NCBI RefSeq assembly: GCF_018638295.1
Contig: NZ_JABTTS010000001.1
Location: 248,001-312,000, forward strand
Direction of reading: 5' to 3'
Length of the DNA: 64,000 bases
DNA from: Streptomyces sp. CHD11
GTDB lineage: Bacteria; Actinomycetota; Actinomycetes; Streptomycetales; Streptomycetaceae
The notes below the pieces were generated by a model. It worked only from the letters and a program-made list of their open reading frames with translations. It searched no databases and was not told the DNA's origin. Position numbers and translations under genes: made by a program. Shown one piece after another: positions 1-8,204 of the stretch. The first letter of the stretch is position 1. Every line of letters begins with the position of its first letter.

Positions 1-2
1 GG

Positions 3-509
3 TTGGAGACCTGCCGGCGGTTGCGGGCCGCGGGCCGGGATCTGCCGGTGCTGATGCTGACCGCCCGTGACCAGGTCTCCGACCGGGTCGCGGGGCTGGA
101 CGCGGGCGCCGACGACTACCTGCCCAAGCCGTTCGCCACCGAGGAGTTGCTGGCCCGGGTGCGGGCCCTGCTGCGCCGGCGCACGCCGACCGACGAGGAG
201 TCACAGATCCTGTCGTTCGCCGACGTCCGGCTCGATCCCGACAGGTTCGAGGCGTGGCGTGGCAGGCGGCCACTGCACCTGACCCGGACCGAGTTCTCCC
301 TCCTGGAGGTCCTCGTCTGCAACGCGACCCGGGTCGTGACCCGCGACGCGCTGTTCGAGGCGATCTGGGGCTTCGGCATGAGCTCCACCGCCAACAACCT
401 CCAGGTATACGTGAGCTACCTGCGCCGCAAGCTGGAGGCCGACGGTGAGCCGCGATTGATCTACACGCTGCGCGGCCTGGGATACACGTTGCGGGAGACT
501 CCTCCATGA
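3..509 (+). CDS. OmpR/PhoB-family response regulator, 5'-truncated by the window edge
   Basis: Cytoplasmic DNA-binding half of a two-component system. The window starts inside the gene, so the phospho-acceptor Asp is not visible. What remains is the end of the receiver domain (conserved LTAR threonine, then [11 protein letters not shown] with the conserved Lys-Pro) and a complete winged-helix Trans_reg_C domain ending in RGLGYTL. The frame is open to the left edge, so the TTG at 3 is probably not the real start. The stop overlaps the next gene's ATG (ATGA), so regulator and kinase are co-transcribed. The target is unknown; the nearby MMPL transporter is a candidate. Confidence 0.92.
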   Translation: METCRRLRAAGRDLPVLMLTARDQVSDRVAGLDAGADDYLPKPFATEELLARVRALLRRRTPTDEESQILSFADVRLDPDRFEAWRGRRPLHLTRTEFSLLEVLVCNATRVVTRDALFEAIWGFGMSSTANNLQVYVSYLRRKLEADGEPRLIYTLRGLGYTLRETPP

Positions 510-1957
510 GCGGGCCCGCCGGCCGGGAACCGCGCCGGCTGACCCGATGGTGGCGCCTGCGGTCCCTGCGGACCAGGCTGACGGTGATCGCGGCGACGGC
601 CATCGCGGTCAGCGTGTTCGCGGCCTTCCAGGTGGCCAGCGAGCTACTGGACCGGGAACTGCGGGACACCGCCGAGGAGCAGTTGCGCGCCGACTCCCGC
701 GTCCTGGCGACGAGCGCGGAGCGCGCCGGTCTGGCAGAGGTCCAGCTACCGCCGTATCCGGGGTCCGGTCGGCTGGTGCGGGTCATCCTGCCCGACGGCT
801 CGATCCGGACGCCGGCCGGCCAACCCGCGCTGCCCCCGGTCAGCGAGCACGCCGGGCGCGTGGCGCGGGGCGCGTCGGCCGACCTGATGGAGTCGAACGA
901 CAGCGACGAAGAAGGCTACGCCGTCTACACGCTGCGGGCGGGCGACGGCGCGGTCCAGGTGGCCCGCGCCGTCGACGACAGCCCGATCAACCGGTTCGGG
1001 TTCGGCATGCTGCTGATCGGGCTGCTCTGCGTGGTCGGCGGCGCCCTTGTCGGGCGGACCGTGGCGCGGACCGGGCTGGCACCGATCGACCGGCTGACCG
1101 CCGCCGCGGTACGTGTCGCGCACACCCGGGATCTCGACGCCGACATCCCGGATGAGGGCGGTGGGGAGATCCGGCGGCTGATCCAGTCGATCAACGACAT
1201 GCTCACCGCGCTCCGGGACTCCCGGCAGGCCCAGCGGCTGCTCGCCGAGGACGCCGCCCACGAGCTCAAGACCCCGCTCACCAGCCTGCGCCTCAACGTG
1301 GAGCTGCTGATGCGGCTCGACCGGCGCGGCACCCTGGACAGCGCACTGCCGGCGGAGAGCCGGACCCGGCTGCTCAACGATCTCGGTGCCCAGGCGGCCG
1401 AGTTGAGCACCCTTGTCGCCGAGCTGACCGACCTGGCGCGCGGTGACGTCAGCGACGAGAGCACCGAGGTTCTCGACCTCGCCGACGTGGTGCTGGCCGC
1501 CGCGACCCGGGCGCGTTCCCGCGTGCCCGACATCGAGGTCGCGCTCGACGTGACCTCGGTGTGGGTGAGCGGGCGTCCCGCTGCGCTCGAGCGGGCGGTG
1601 CTCAACCTCATCGACAACGCCGGCAAGTGGTCCCCCGCGGACCGGCCGGTCCATGTCCGGCTCCGTGCCGAGGGCGCGTCGGCGGTACTCGAGGTCGACG
1701 ACGCCGGGCCGGGCATCGACGCCGCCGACGTACCGCGGGTGTTCGACCGGTTCTACCGTGCCGACAGCGCCCGGGCGTTGCCCGGATCCGGTCTGGGGCT
1801 GTCGATCGTGCAGCGGGTCGTCGACGCCCACGGCGGCCGGGCCACCGTCGCCCGCTCCGCACGCGGTGGCGCGCTGCTTCGGGTCTGCCTTCCGGCCGCG
1901 GCCCCGCCCGCCCCGATCGCGCGGCTCACCGCCGGGGAGGACACCACGGCGTGCTGA
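506..1957 (+). CDS. Sensor histidine kinase, HAMP-HisKA-HATPase
   Basis: Membrane-bound histidine kinase of 483 residues, partner of the overlapping regulator. Order of parts: N-terminal membrane segment (about residues 25-48), a short extracytoplasmic region of about 110 residues, a second membrane segment (about 168-190), HAMP linker, HisKA with phospho-accepting His252 in AHELKTPL, and a HATPase domain with N-box [16 protein letters not shown] and GSGLGLSIV. All kinase boxes look intact. The signal sensed is not evident. The last codons (1916-1953) are part of a direct repeat with intergenic sequence just downstream, so the C-terminal tail may be recently altered. Confidence 0.95.
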   Translation: MSGPAGREPRRLTRWWRLRSLRTRLTVIAATAIAVSVFAAFQVASELLDRELRDTAEEQLRADSRVLATSAERAGLAEVQLPPYPGSGRLVRVILPDGSIRTPAGQPALPPVSEHAGRVARGASADLMESNDSDEEGYAVYTLRAGDGAVQVARAVDDSPINRFGFGMLLIGLLCVVGGALVGRTVARTGLAPIDRLTAAAVRVAHTRDLDADIPDEGGGEIRRLIQSINDMLTALRDSRQAQRLLAEDAAHELKTPLTSLRLNVELLMRLDRRGTLDSALPAESRTRLLNDLGAQAAELSTLVAELTDLARGDVSDESTEVLDLADVVLAAATRARSRVPDIEVALDVTSVWVSGRPAALERAVLNLIDNAGKWSPADRPVHVRLRAEGASAVLEVDDAGPGIDAADVPRVFDRFYRADSARALPGSGLGLSIVQRVVDAHGGRATVARSARGGALLRVCLPAAAPPAPIARLTAGEDTTAC

Positions 1958-2045
1958 CCCTCCCCGGTGGCGCGGCGCGGGTCGGGGGACCGGCCCCCGG
2001 GCATGGCATCGCGCGGCTCACCGCCGGGGCAGGACACCGCGGTGC
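1916..2045. repeat. Imperfect direct repeat spanning the kinase 3' end
   Basis: Two copies of a roughly 38-nt sequence beginning ATCGCGCGGCTCACCGCC lie at 1916-1953, inside the last kinase codons, and at 2008-2045, downstream of the stop. They differ by a one-base indel and a few substitutions. This looks like a local tandem duplication; no function is apparent. Confidence 0.75.
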
Positions 2046-2108
2046 GCCGGCCCCAGCGTCCGCCGGCGCGGCGCGGGACCGAAGCGGCGACCGTCGGCCC
2101 ATGGAAAG

Positions 2109-2140
2109 ATCCGGGACGGGGTTGGGTCCCCGTCCCGGAT
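2109..2140. terminator. Strong bidirectional hairpin terminator
   Basis: Perfect 13-bp inverted repeat, ATCCGGGACGGGG (2109-2121) and CCCCGTCCCGGAT (2128-2140), with a 6-nt loop. It lies between the convergent ends of the kinase (+) and the MMPL gene (-), where a shared terminator is expected. There is no clear U-tract, as is common in actinobacteria. Confidence 0.85.
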
Positions 2141-2159
2141 GTCGTCCGTGCCGCCGCGC

Positions 2160-4310
2160 TCACCGTTGCAGCGCGTGCTCCTCGTCGTCGGCGAGCGGCT
2201 GTTGACCGGCCGGCAGCTCCGCCGCCGGCCGGGACAGCCGGCTCGGCCACCAGATCCGGCGGCCGAGCAGCAGGGTGAGGGCGGGCACCAGGACCGACCG
2301 CACCAGCAGGGCGTCGAGCAGCACGCCGAAGGCGACCAGGAATCCGACCTCGACCAGCATCACCAGCGGGAGTGTGACGAGGACCCCGAACGTGGCCGCC
2401 AGGACCAGGCCTGCCGAGGTGATGACGCCACCGGTGGCCGAGAGGGCCTTGAGCATGCCCTCTCTGGTGCCGAGACGCGCGGTCTCCTCCCGGGCCCGGC
2501 TGGTCAGGAAGATATTGTAGTCGACGCCGAGCGCCACCAGGAACAGGAATGCCAGCAGCGGCACCGAATAGTCGATGCCCTTGAACCCGAGGATCGTGTC
2601 GAAGACGAACACGCTGCCGCCGAAGGCTGCGGCGAACGAGACGATCACGGTGGACATCAGGACCAGCGGGGCCAGGACCGCGCGCAGCAGCAGTCCGAGG
2701 ATGATCAGGACGACGACGAGCACCAGCGGGATCACCAGCTTCTCGTCGCGCTTGGTGGTCACCTCGGTGTCGAGGTTCTCCGCACTCGGCCCGCCGACGA
2801 TCGCCTCCGCCCCGCTCACCGCGTGCACGGCGGTGCGCACCCGCAGAATCGTGTCGTACTCCGCGGCGGTGTCCGGCGCGTCCTTCGGGAACACCGAGAT
2901 GTTGGCCCAGCCACCGCTGGTCTGCTCCGGGACGGCCATGGCCACGCCTCGCGTGTCCTTGACGACGTCGAGCACCTGCTCCTGGTGCGCCGGCCGCGTG
3001 AAGACCGTCATCGGCTGGCCGCCGAGCTCCGGGAAGTGCTGGCGGAGAACGGTGAAGCCGGTGACCGACTCCGGCGCGGACAGGAACTGGTCCTGCTCCC
3101 GCAGGGCGCCGGTGTTGCCCGCCAGCCCGAGGGCGAGCACGCCGAGGACTCCGAGCGAGCCGAGCGTCGCCACCCACCGGCGGCGGCTGATGGCGGTGCC
3201 GAGCCGTCCCCACAGCCCCGGCTTCTCCACCACGGCCGTGCTGAACCGCGGGATGGCCGGCCAGAAGATCCGCCTGCCGAGCACCACGAGCACCGCCGGG
3301 AACAGCGTCAGCATGGCCACCAGCGCGCACAGGATGCCGGCCGCGCCGATCGGGCCCAGCCCGCTGGTGCTGTTCAGGTCCGCGACGAGCAGGCAGAGCA
3401 GGCCGGCGACCACGGTGGCCGCGGACGCGACGATGGCCGGCGCCGCGCCGCGCAGCGCGTGGACCATCGCGACCCGGACGTTTTCATGGTGGTGCAGTGC
3501 CTCCCGATATCGGGCGATGAGCAACAGCGCGTAGTCCGTGCCGACGCCGAACACCAGGATCGTCAGCAGCGCCGAGTTCTGGTCGTTGACCACGATGCCG
3601 AAGCCCTTGACGAGCAGGTAGACGGTCCCCATCGAGGTCAGTGCGGCCGCGCCGACGGTCACCAGCGGGATGATCCACAGCACCGGGCTGCGGTAGGTGA
3701 GGATCAGCAGGAGCGTGACGACGGCGATGGTGGTGAGGAGGACCTGCTCGTCGATGCCGTCGAAGACGGCATCCAGGTCGCCGTCGATCGCGCCCGGGCC
3801 GGTCACGTCGAGTTCCAGACCGGAGGGGCGGTCCTTCGCGGCGTCACGCAACGGGCCGACGATCTCCTCCGGTGGACCGTGGGCCGTGCTCACATCGAGG
3901 GTGAACGTCATCGCCTTGCGGTCGGTGGAGAGGCTCGTCGGTGAGCCCTCGTCGTCCTCGCCGGCCGCCTCCGTCGTCTTCGGCGGGTACCGCTCGGCAA
4001 GGGTGTCGTAGTGGCTCTCGACCGTCGCGCGGTCGGCGGCGGTGATGCCGCCGGCCCGGTGGTACACGAAGACGAACGTGCTGTCCTCACCGCCGGGGAG
4101 ACTGTCGTCCAGCGCCGCCACCTTGGTGGACTCGGCACCGGCCGGCAGGGTGTCCACGGCGCTGTCGGTGGTGACCGAGCTCAGCTTTCCGCTCAGCGGC
4201 ACCATGCCCGCCGCCAGCACCAGCCACAAGCCGATCACCAGCCATGGCACCCACCGGCCCGACAACCGGCCGGCCGGCGCTTGCCCGGACGGCGCTGCGT
4301 TGACTGCCAT
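2160..4310 (-). CDS. MMPL/RND-family transporter
   Basis: Integral membrane exporter of 716 residues, of the actinobacterial MmpL (ActII-3-like) group that moves lipids, drugs or secondary metabolites by proton motive force. It has an N-terminal membrane helix, a large extracytoplasmic loop (about residues 45-170), a first hydrophobic helix bundle, a second large loop beginning near DQFLSAPESV, and a second bundle containing GVDYNIFLTSR, which pairs with FGVGTDYALLLIARYRE in the first half. The start at 4310 is chosen because AGGAGG (4317-4322) sits 6 nt upstream; a start at 4337 would lack this. A palindromic operator candidate lies just upstream. Substrate unknown. Confidence 0.92.
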   Translation of the reverse strand: MAVNAAPSGQAPAGRLSGRWVPWLVIGLWLVLAAGMVPLSGKLSSVTTDSAVDTLPAGAESTKVAALDDSLPGGEDSTFVFVYHRAGGITAADRATVESHYDTLAERYPPKTTEAAGEDDEGSPTSLSTDRKAMTFTLDVSTAHGPPEEIVGPLRDAAKDRPSGLELDVTGPGAIDGDLDAVFDGIDEQVLLTTIAVVTLLLILTYRSPVLWIIPLVTVGAAALTSMGTVYLLVKGFGIVVNDQNSALLTILVFGVGTDYALLLIARYREALHHHENVRVAMVHALRGAAPAIVASAATVVAGLLCLLVADLNSTSGLGPIGAAGILCALVAMLTLFPAVLVVLGRRIFWPAIPRFSTAVVEKPGLWGRLGTAISRRRWVATLGSLGVLGVLALGLAGNTGALREQDQFLSAPESVTGFTVLRQHFPELGGQPMTVFTRPAHQEQVLDVVKDTRGVAMAVPEQTSGGWANISVFPKDAPDTAAEYDTILRVRTAVHAVSGAEAIVGGPSAENLDTEVTTKRDEKLVIPLVLVVVLIILGLLLRAVLAPLVLMSTVIVSFAAAFGGSVFVFDTILGFKGIDYSVPLLAFLFLVALGVDYNIFLTSRAREETARLGTREGMLKALSATGGVITSAGLVLAATFGVLVTLPLVMLVEVGFLVAFGVLLDALLVRSVLVPALTLLLGRRIWWPSRLSRPAAELPAGQQPLADDEEHALQR

Positions 4311-4324
4311 CACTAGCCTCCTGC

Positions 4325-4344
4325 ATAAGAGTTGCATCGCTTAT
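4325..4344. promoter_or_regulatory. Imperfect palindrome upstream of the MMPL gene, operator candidate
   Basis: A 20-bp near-palindrome, ATAAGnGnTGCAnCnCTTAT, with 16 of 20 positions symmetric, lies immediately 5' of the MMPL ribosome-binding site. Size and symmetry resemble operators of TetR-type repressors that often control MMPL pumps, but no such repressor is encoded nearby. The site is seen; the role is inferred. Confidence 0.5.
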
Positions 4345-4509
4345 CTGGATGCCTCTTCCTACTGAGCGAAGCTGAGACGACTGTTAATGGGCTGCTCAGG
4401 CCGGTTGGCCGAACCATGTGCCCGGCGTTACGCACCAGCGTGGTGGCGTCGACGTCCGTTCGGTCCGTGCGGGCGGTGACGGTGTTGATCCGTCCGGTCC
4501 ACGCGGCCG

Positions 4510-4620
4510 CGGCGCCGCGGCGTTCGCCCATCGGATGCCGCCCCACCAGGGCGTACTGGTCGGGAGTGATGCCCGGTGAGGCGTGCTGGTGGGCGATACG
4601 CCCGAGCACCGCAGGACCTG
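4510..4620 (-). pseudogene. Flavohaemoglobin globin-domain remnant, inverted
   Basis: The minus strand encodes a fragment reading VLGRIAHQHASPGITPDQY followed by ALVGRH. This matches the F/G-helix region of flavohaemoglobin globin domains, including the proximal haem His (in HQHASPG). Only about 33 residues are recognisable; neither the N-terminal globin helices nor a start codon is present. It lies head-to-head with a reductase-domain remnant on the plus strand, so the two halves of one Hmp-like protein appear to have been separated by inversion. Confidence 0.6.
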
Positions 4621-4985
4621 GCGGATCGCCGTCGAACGGGAACGCGTCACCGACGGCCGGGTTCCCGAGGGCGAGGTGTCGTCCTGGACGCACGCCGACG
4701 CCCGTCCGGGCGACCTCGTGCGGGCGTCCCTGCCCTTCGGCGCCAGGTGCCGCCCGAGGGCGGCGGCCCGCTCGTGCCCGCCTCGGCCGGCATCGGCATC
4801 ACACCCATGCTGTCGCGGACGTCACCCGGCCGGCTCCGCCCGCGGGCGCCACCGCCCTTCTGTGCGGCCGCTGCCCTTCATGCGGGCCGTCCGCGGTGAC
4901 CTGCTCGGTCAGAGGGCCGGCCCGGAGGACATCCACCACGAGGTGTTCGGACCCGGCCTCTGGCTCAGCAGGGGCCGTCCTCGTC
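4605..4985 (+). pseudogene. Flavohaemoglobin FAD/NAD reductase-domain remnant, frameshifted
   Basis: Pieces of the ferredoxin-reductase-like part of a flavohaemoglobin (nitric oxide dioxygenase) lie in changing frames. An FAD-domain segment, GEVSSWTHADARPGDLVRAS and PFGA, is followed in another frame by PASAGIGITPMLS (the NAD-binding start), and then, back in the first frame, by PLPFMRAVRGDLL and HHEVFGPGLWLS, the usual C-terminus. At least two frameshifts and a shortened NAD domain make it non-functional. Its position beside nitrate reductase fits a former NO-detoxifying role. Confidence 0.65.
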
Positions 4986-5004
4986 TGCCTGAGGGCGGGC
5001 GACT

Positions 5005-5035
5005 CCCGGTGGTACTGCTCAGCGGTACCACCGGG
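5005..5035 (-). terminator. Hairpin downstream of the nar operon
   Basis: Perfect 11-bp inverted repeat, CCCGGTGGTAC (5005-5015) and GTACCACCGGG (5025-5035), with a 9-nt loop. It lies about 40 nt beyond the narI stop in the direction of transcription, so it probably ends the narGHJI transcript. Confidence 0.7.
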
Positions 5036-5074
5036 GGCTCCCGGCCCGCGGGAAGGCCCTGACGACGGGCGGCG

Positions 5075-5842
5075 TCACCGGATGCGTTCCCAGCCCCGGT
5101 GCGGGGCGCGGGAGCCGAGCCGGGCATCGCGGCTGCGGTAGACGATGTAGGGGCGGGTGAGATAGCCCAGCGGCGCCGTGAGCATGTGGACCAGCCGGGT
5201 GAACGGCCAGGCGGCGAAGAGCAGCAGCGCGCTCAGGGCGTGGAGCTGGAAGAGCACCGGGACGCCCGTCATCAGGTCCGGGTCGGGCTGCAGGTAGAAG
5301 ATCGAGCGGAACCAGGGGGAGATGGTCTCCCGGTAGTTGTAGCCGCCGCCGACGATGTTCGCCGCCACGGTCGCGGCCAGGCCCAGCCCGATGGTCACGG
5401 CCAGGGAGAGGTACATGGCCTTGTCGTTGCGGGTGGTGGCCGAGAAGACCGGGCCGACGGTGCGCCGCCGGTAGATCAGGATGGCCAGTCCGCCGACGGT
5501 GCAGACGCCTGCGATGGTGCCGACGACGACCGCGAGGACGTGGTAGGTGTGCTCGCTGATGCCGACGGCGTCCGTCCAGCTCTCGGGGACGAGCAGACCG
5601 CCGATATGGCCGAGCAGCACGAAGAGGACGCCGAAGTGGAACAGCGGGCTGCCGATGCGCAGCAGACGGCGTTCGTGGAGCTGGGACGAGCGGGTGGTCC
5701 AGCCGAACTTGTCGTAGCGGTAGCGCCAGATGTGGCCGAGCACGAACACCGCCAGGCTGACGTACGGCAGCGCGACCCACAGCAGGATGCCGCCGGTGCC
5801 GGATTCCACCGCCAGGGTGAGGTGCTGCTGGGCTGCGCTCAT
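5075..5842 (-). CDS. narI: Respiratory nitrate reductase gamma subunit, cytochrome b
   Basis: Membrane cytochrome b of the NarGHI complex. It oxidises menaquinol and passes electrons through two haems to NarH. The 255 residues include about five membrane helices and conserved haem-ligand histidines in HFGVLFVLLGHIGG and in LHALSALLLFAAWPFTRLVH near the C-terminus. Length and motifs are normal for the family. The start at 5842 overlaps the narJ stop by four bases (ATGA), so translation is coupled. It is the last gene of the operon. Confidence 0.96.
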   Translation of the reverse strand: MSAAQQHLTLAVESGTGGILLWVALPYVSLAVFVLGHIWRYRYDKFGWTTRSSQLHERRLLRIGSPLFHFGVLFVLLGHIGGLLVPESWTDAVGISEHTYHVLAVVVGTIAGVCTVGGLAILIYRRRTVGPVFSATTRNDKAMYLSLAVTIGLGLAATVAANIVGGGYNYRETISPWFRSIFYLQPDPDLMTGVPVLFQLHALSALLLFAAWPFTRLVHMLTAPLGYLTRPYIVYRSRDARLGSRAPHRGWERIR

Positions 5843-6507
5843 CGGGGGCCTCCGGCGGACGGGGCGGGCATGTACTCGGGTGGCGCGTAGGGATCCAGGC
5901 CCACCTGTTCCTCGGGCGGTCCCTCGGCGGCGAGCCGGGCGACCGCGTCGCGTTCGTCGCCGGCGAGCGCGGGCAGGGTGGCGGAGACGGAGGCCAGCAG
6001 ATCGGCCCAGGGTGCCTGGTCGTCGCGGAGGGCGAGGCGCAGCAGTTCCAGGCCGGCCCGGTGCTGGGTGAGCAGGCGCAGGCCGGTCGCCGGGTCGGTG
6101 GCGGCGAACTCCAGGACGACGGCGAGGTGGTCGGGCAGTTCGTCGTCGGTGATCCGCCAGCCGGCCCTGGCGTAGGTCTGCTTCAGGCGCACCAGCGCCA
6201 GGCCCCGCTTGCGGGTGTCGCCGTGGGCGTAGTAGGTGAGGTACGGGCAGCAGCGTTTGCGGTGGTCGAAGGTGGTCACATAGGCGGCGGCCAGGGCGTC
6301 GGTGCCGGCGTCCTCGGCGTGCTCGACGAAACGGAGCAGGGGTCCGCCCACCTCGGCGGGCAGCGCGGGGACCGTCCGCCGGGCCAGGGAGAGGTGGTCT
6401 GCCTGGTCCTCGTCGGGGTAGCCCAGCAGCAGGGACTGGAGCTGCCAGGCGTAGGTGTGCCAGGGCTGGACCTGGTGCGCGGGCCTGATCCGGAACTTGT
6501 TCCTCAT
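5839..6507 (-). CDS. narJ: Nitrate reductase molybdenum cofactor assembly chaperone
   Basis: Cytoplasmic chaperone of 222 residues that holds apo-NarGH while the molybdenum cofactor and Fe-S clusters are inserted and before membrane attachment; it is not part of the finished enzyme. The TorD/NarJ-family signature FDHRKRCCPYLTYYAHGDTR is present, with the expected N-terminal helical region (LLGYPDEDQ). The C-terminal 25 residues are Pro/Gly-rich and probably disordered. It overlaps both narH and narI by ATGA. A truncated second narJ lies at 15609-16005. Confidence 0.96.
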   Translation of the reverse strand: MRNKFRIRPAHQVQPWHTYAWQLQSLLLGYPDEDQADHLSLARRTVPALPAEVGGPLLRFVEHAEDAGTDALAAAYVTTFDHRKRCCPYLTYYAHGDTRKRGLALVRLKQTYARAGWRITDDELPDHLAVVLEFAATDPATGLRLLTQHRAGLELLRLALRDDQAPWADLLASVSATLPALAGDERDAVARLAAEGPPEEQVGLDPYAPPEYMPAPSAGGPR

Positions 6508-8204
6508 GGCTTCGGTTCGACCTCCCCGTCGCTGTCCGGACTGTCTGGGCCGTCACCGGTCCCGGGCGGGAAGAGGCCCGGCGGACTGCCCTTGCCGTCC
6601 CAGTTGAGGAGGTTGACGCGGGCCTCCTTGCCGGTGGGGGCCGCGGGGGTGTCGGAGGTCTGCCGGTCGCGCAGGGCGTGGAAGTTCTCCACCGCGATCG
6701 GGGCGGCTCCGCCGGAGGCCTCGCCGAAGGGGCCGGAGCCTCCCATGCCGGGACCGCCCTCGTAGTCGAGGCTGCACTCGGTGGCCAGTTCCTCGAGGCT
6801 GTGGGCCTGTTCGGCGTGGGCGCTCGGGATGACGTACCGCTCGTCGTACTTGGCGAGGGCGAGCAGCCGGAACATGTCGTACATCTGCTCCTCGTCCATG
6901 CCGACGGACCCGGGGATGGAGGCGTCCGGTTCGCGGCCGAGGTTGATGTCCCGCATGTAGGCACGCATGGCGGCCAGCCGGCGCAGCACCGCGTCCACCG
7001 GGGCGGGGTCGCCGGCGGTGAACAGCTGGGCCAGGTAGTCGACGGGGATGCGCAGGGCTTCGACGGCGGCGAACAGGTTGCCGTGGTCCTCGGCGTCCCG
7101 GCCGGTGTCGCGGACGGCGTCGACGACCGGGGACAGCGGCGGGATGTACCAGACCATGGGCATGGTGCGGTACTCCGGGTGCAGCGGCAGCGCCACCTTG
7201 AAGGTGTTGATCAGGGCGTGGATCGGCGAGCGCTGCGCGGCCTCGACCCAGTCCCGCGGTATGCCCGCCTTCTCCGCCTCGGCGACCACCCCGGGGTCGT
7301 CGGGGTCGAGGAAGACCTGCCGCTGGGCCTCGTAGAGGTCCTTGTCGTCGGGGGTGGAGGCCGCTTCCAGCACCTTGTCGGCGTCGTACAGGACGAGGCC
7401 GATGTAGCGCAGCCGGCCGACACAGGTCTCGGAACAGACGGTCGGCAGGCCCACCTCGACGCGCGGGAAGCAGAAGGTGCACTTCTCGGCCTTGCCGGTG
7501 CGGTGGTTGAAGTAGATCTTCTTGTACGGGCATCCGGTCACGCACATCCGCCAGCCTCGGCACTTGTCCTGGTCGACCAGGACGATGCCGTCCTCCTCGC
7601 GCTTGTAGATCGCGCCGGAGGGGCAGGACGCCGCACAGGACGGGTTGAGGCAGTGCTCGCAGATGCGCGGCAGGTAGAACATGAAGGTCTGCTCGAACTC
7701 GAGCTTGATCTTCTCCGAGACCTGGTTGAGCAGGACGTCCTTCTCGCCGTGCTCGGAGGATCCGCCGAGGTCGTCGTCCCAGTTCGCCGACCAGGAGATC
7801 TTCATGTCCTTGCCGGTGATGAGGGACTTGGGGCGGGCGACCGGGGTGTGCTCCTGCAGCGGGGCGTTGGTCAGGGTCTCGTAGTCGTACGTCCAGGGCT
7901 CGTAGTAGTCGTCCAGGGAGGGCAGTACGGGGTTGGCGAAGATGGTGATCAGCTTCTTGAAACGGCCGCCCGCCTTGAGTGCGAGCCGGCCCTTCTTGTT
8001 GAGCTCCCAGCCGCCGCGCCACCGCTCCTGGTCCTCGTAGCGGCGCGGGTATCCCTGACCGGGCCGCGTCTCCACGTTGTTGAACCACACGTACTCGACG
8101 CCGGTGCGGTTGGTCCACGCCTGTTTGCAGGTGACCGAGCAGGTGTGGCAGCCGATGCACTTGTCGAGGTTCATCACCATCGCCATCTGGGCCATGACAC
8201 GCAT
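6504..8204 (-). CDS. narH: Respiratory nitrate reductase beta subunit, Fe-S protein
   Basis: Electron-transfer subunit of 566 residues linking NarI haems to NarG. It contains four cysteine groups: CIGCHTCSVTCKQ near the N-terminus, CEHCLNPSCAASCP, CRGWRMCVTGCP and CTFCFPRVEVGLPTVCSETC. The Trp in CRGWRMC is the residue that makes that site a 3Fe-4S cluster in NarH proteins. The start at 8204 overlaps the narG stop by one base. The last 60 residues are Gly/Pro/Asp-rich and variable. Confidence 0.97.
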   Translation of the reverse strand: MRVMAQMAMVMNLDKCIGCHTCSVTCKQAWTNRTGVEYVWFNNVETRPGQGYPRRYEDQERWRGGWELNKKGRLALKAGGRFKKLITIFANPVLPSLDDYYEPWTYDYETLTNAPLQEHTPVARPKSLITGKDMKISWSANWDDDLGGSSEHGEKDVLLNQVSEKIKLEFEQTFMFYLPRICEHCLNPSCAASCPSGAIYKREEDGIVLVDQDKCRGWRMCVTGCPYKKIYFNHRTGKAEKCTFCFPRVEVGLPTVCSETCVGRLRYIGLVLYDADKVLEAASTPDDKDLYEAQRQVFLDPDDPGVVAEAEKAGIPRDWVEAAQRSPIHALINTFKVALPLHPEYRTMPMVWYIPPLSPVVDAVRDTGRDAEDHGNLFAAVEALRIPVDYLAQLFTAGDPAPVDAVLRRLAAMRAYMRDINLGREPDASIPGSVGMDEEQMYDMFRLLALAKYDERYVIPSAHAEQAHSLEELATECSLDYEGGPGMGGSGPFGEASGGAAPIAVENFHALRDRQTSDTPAAPTGKEARVNLLNWDGKGSPPGLFPPGTGDGPDSPDSDGEVEPKP

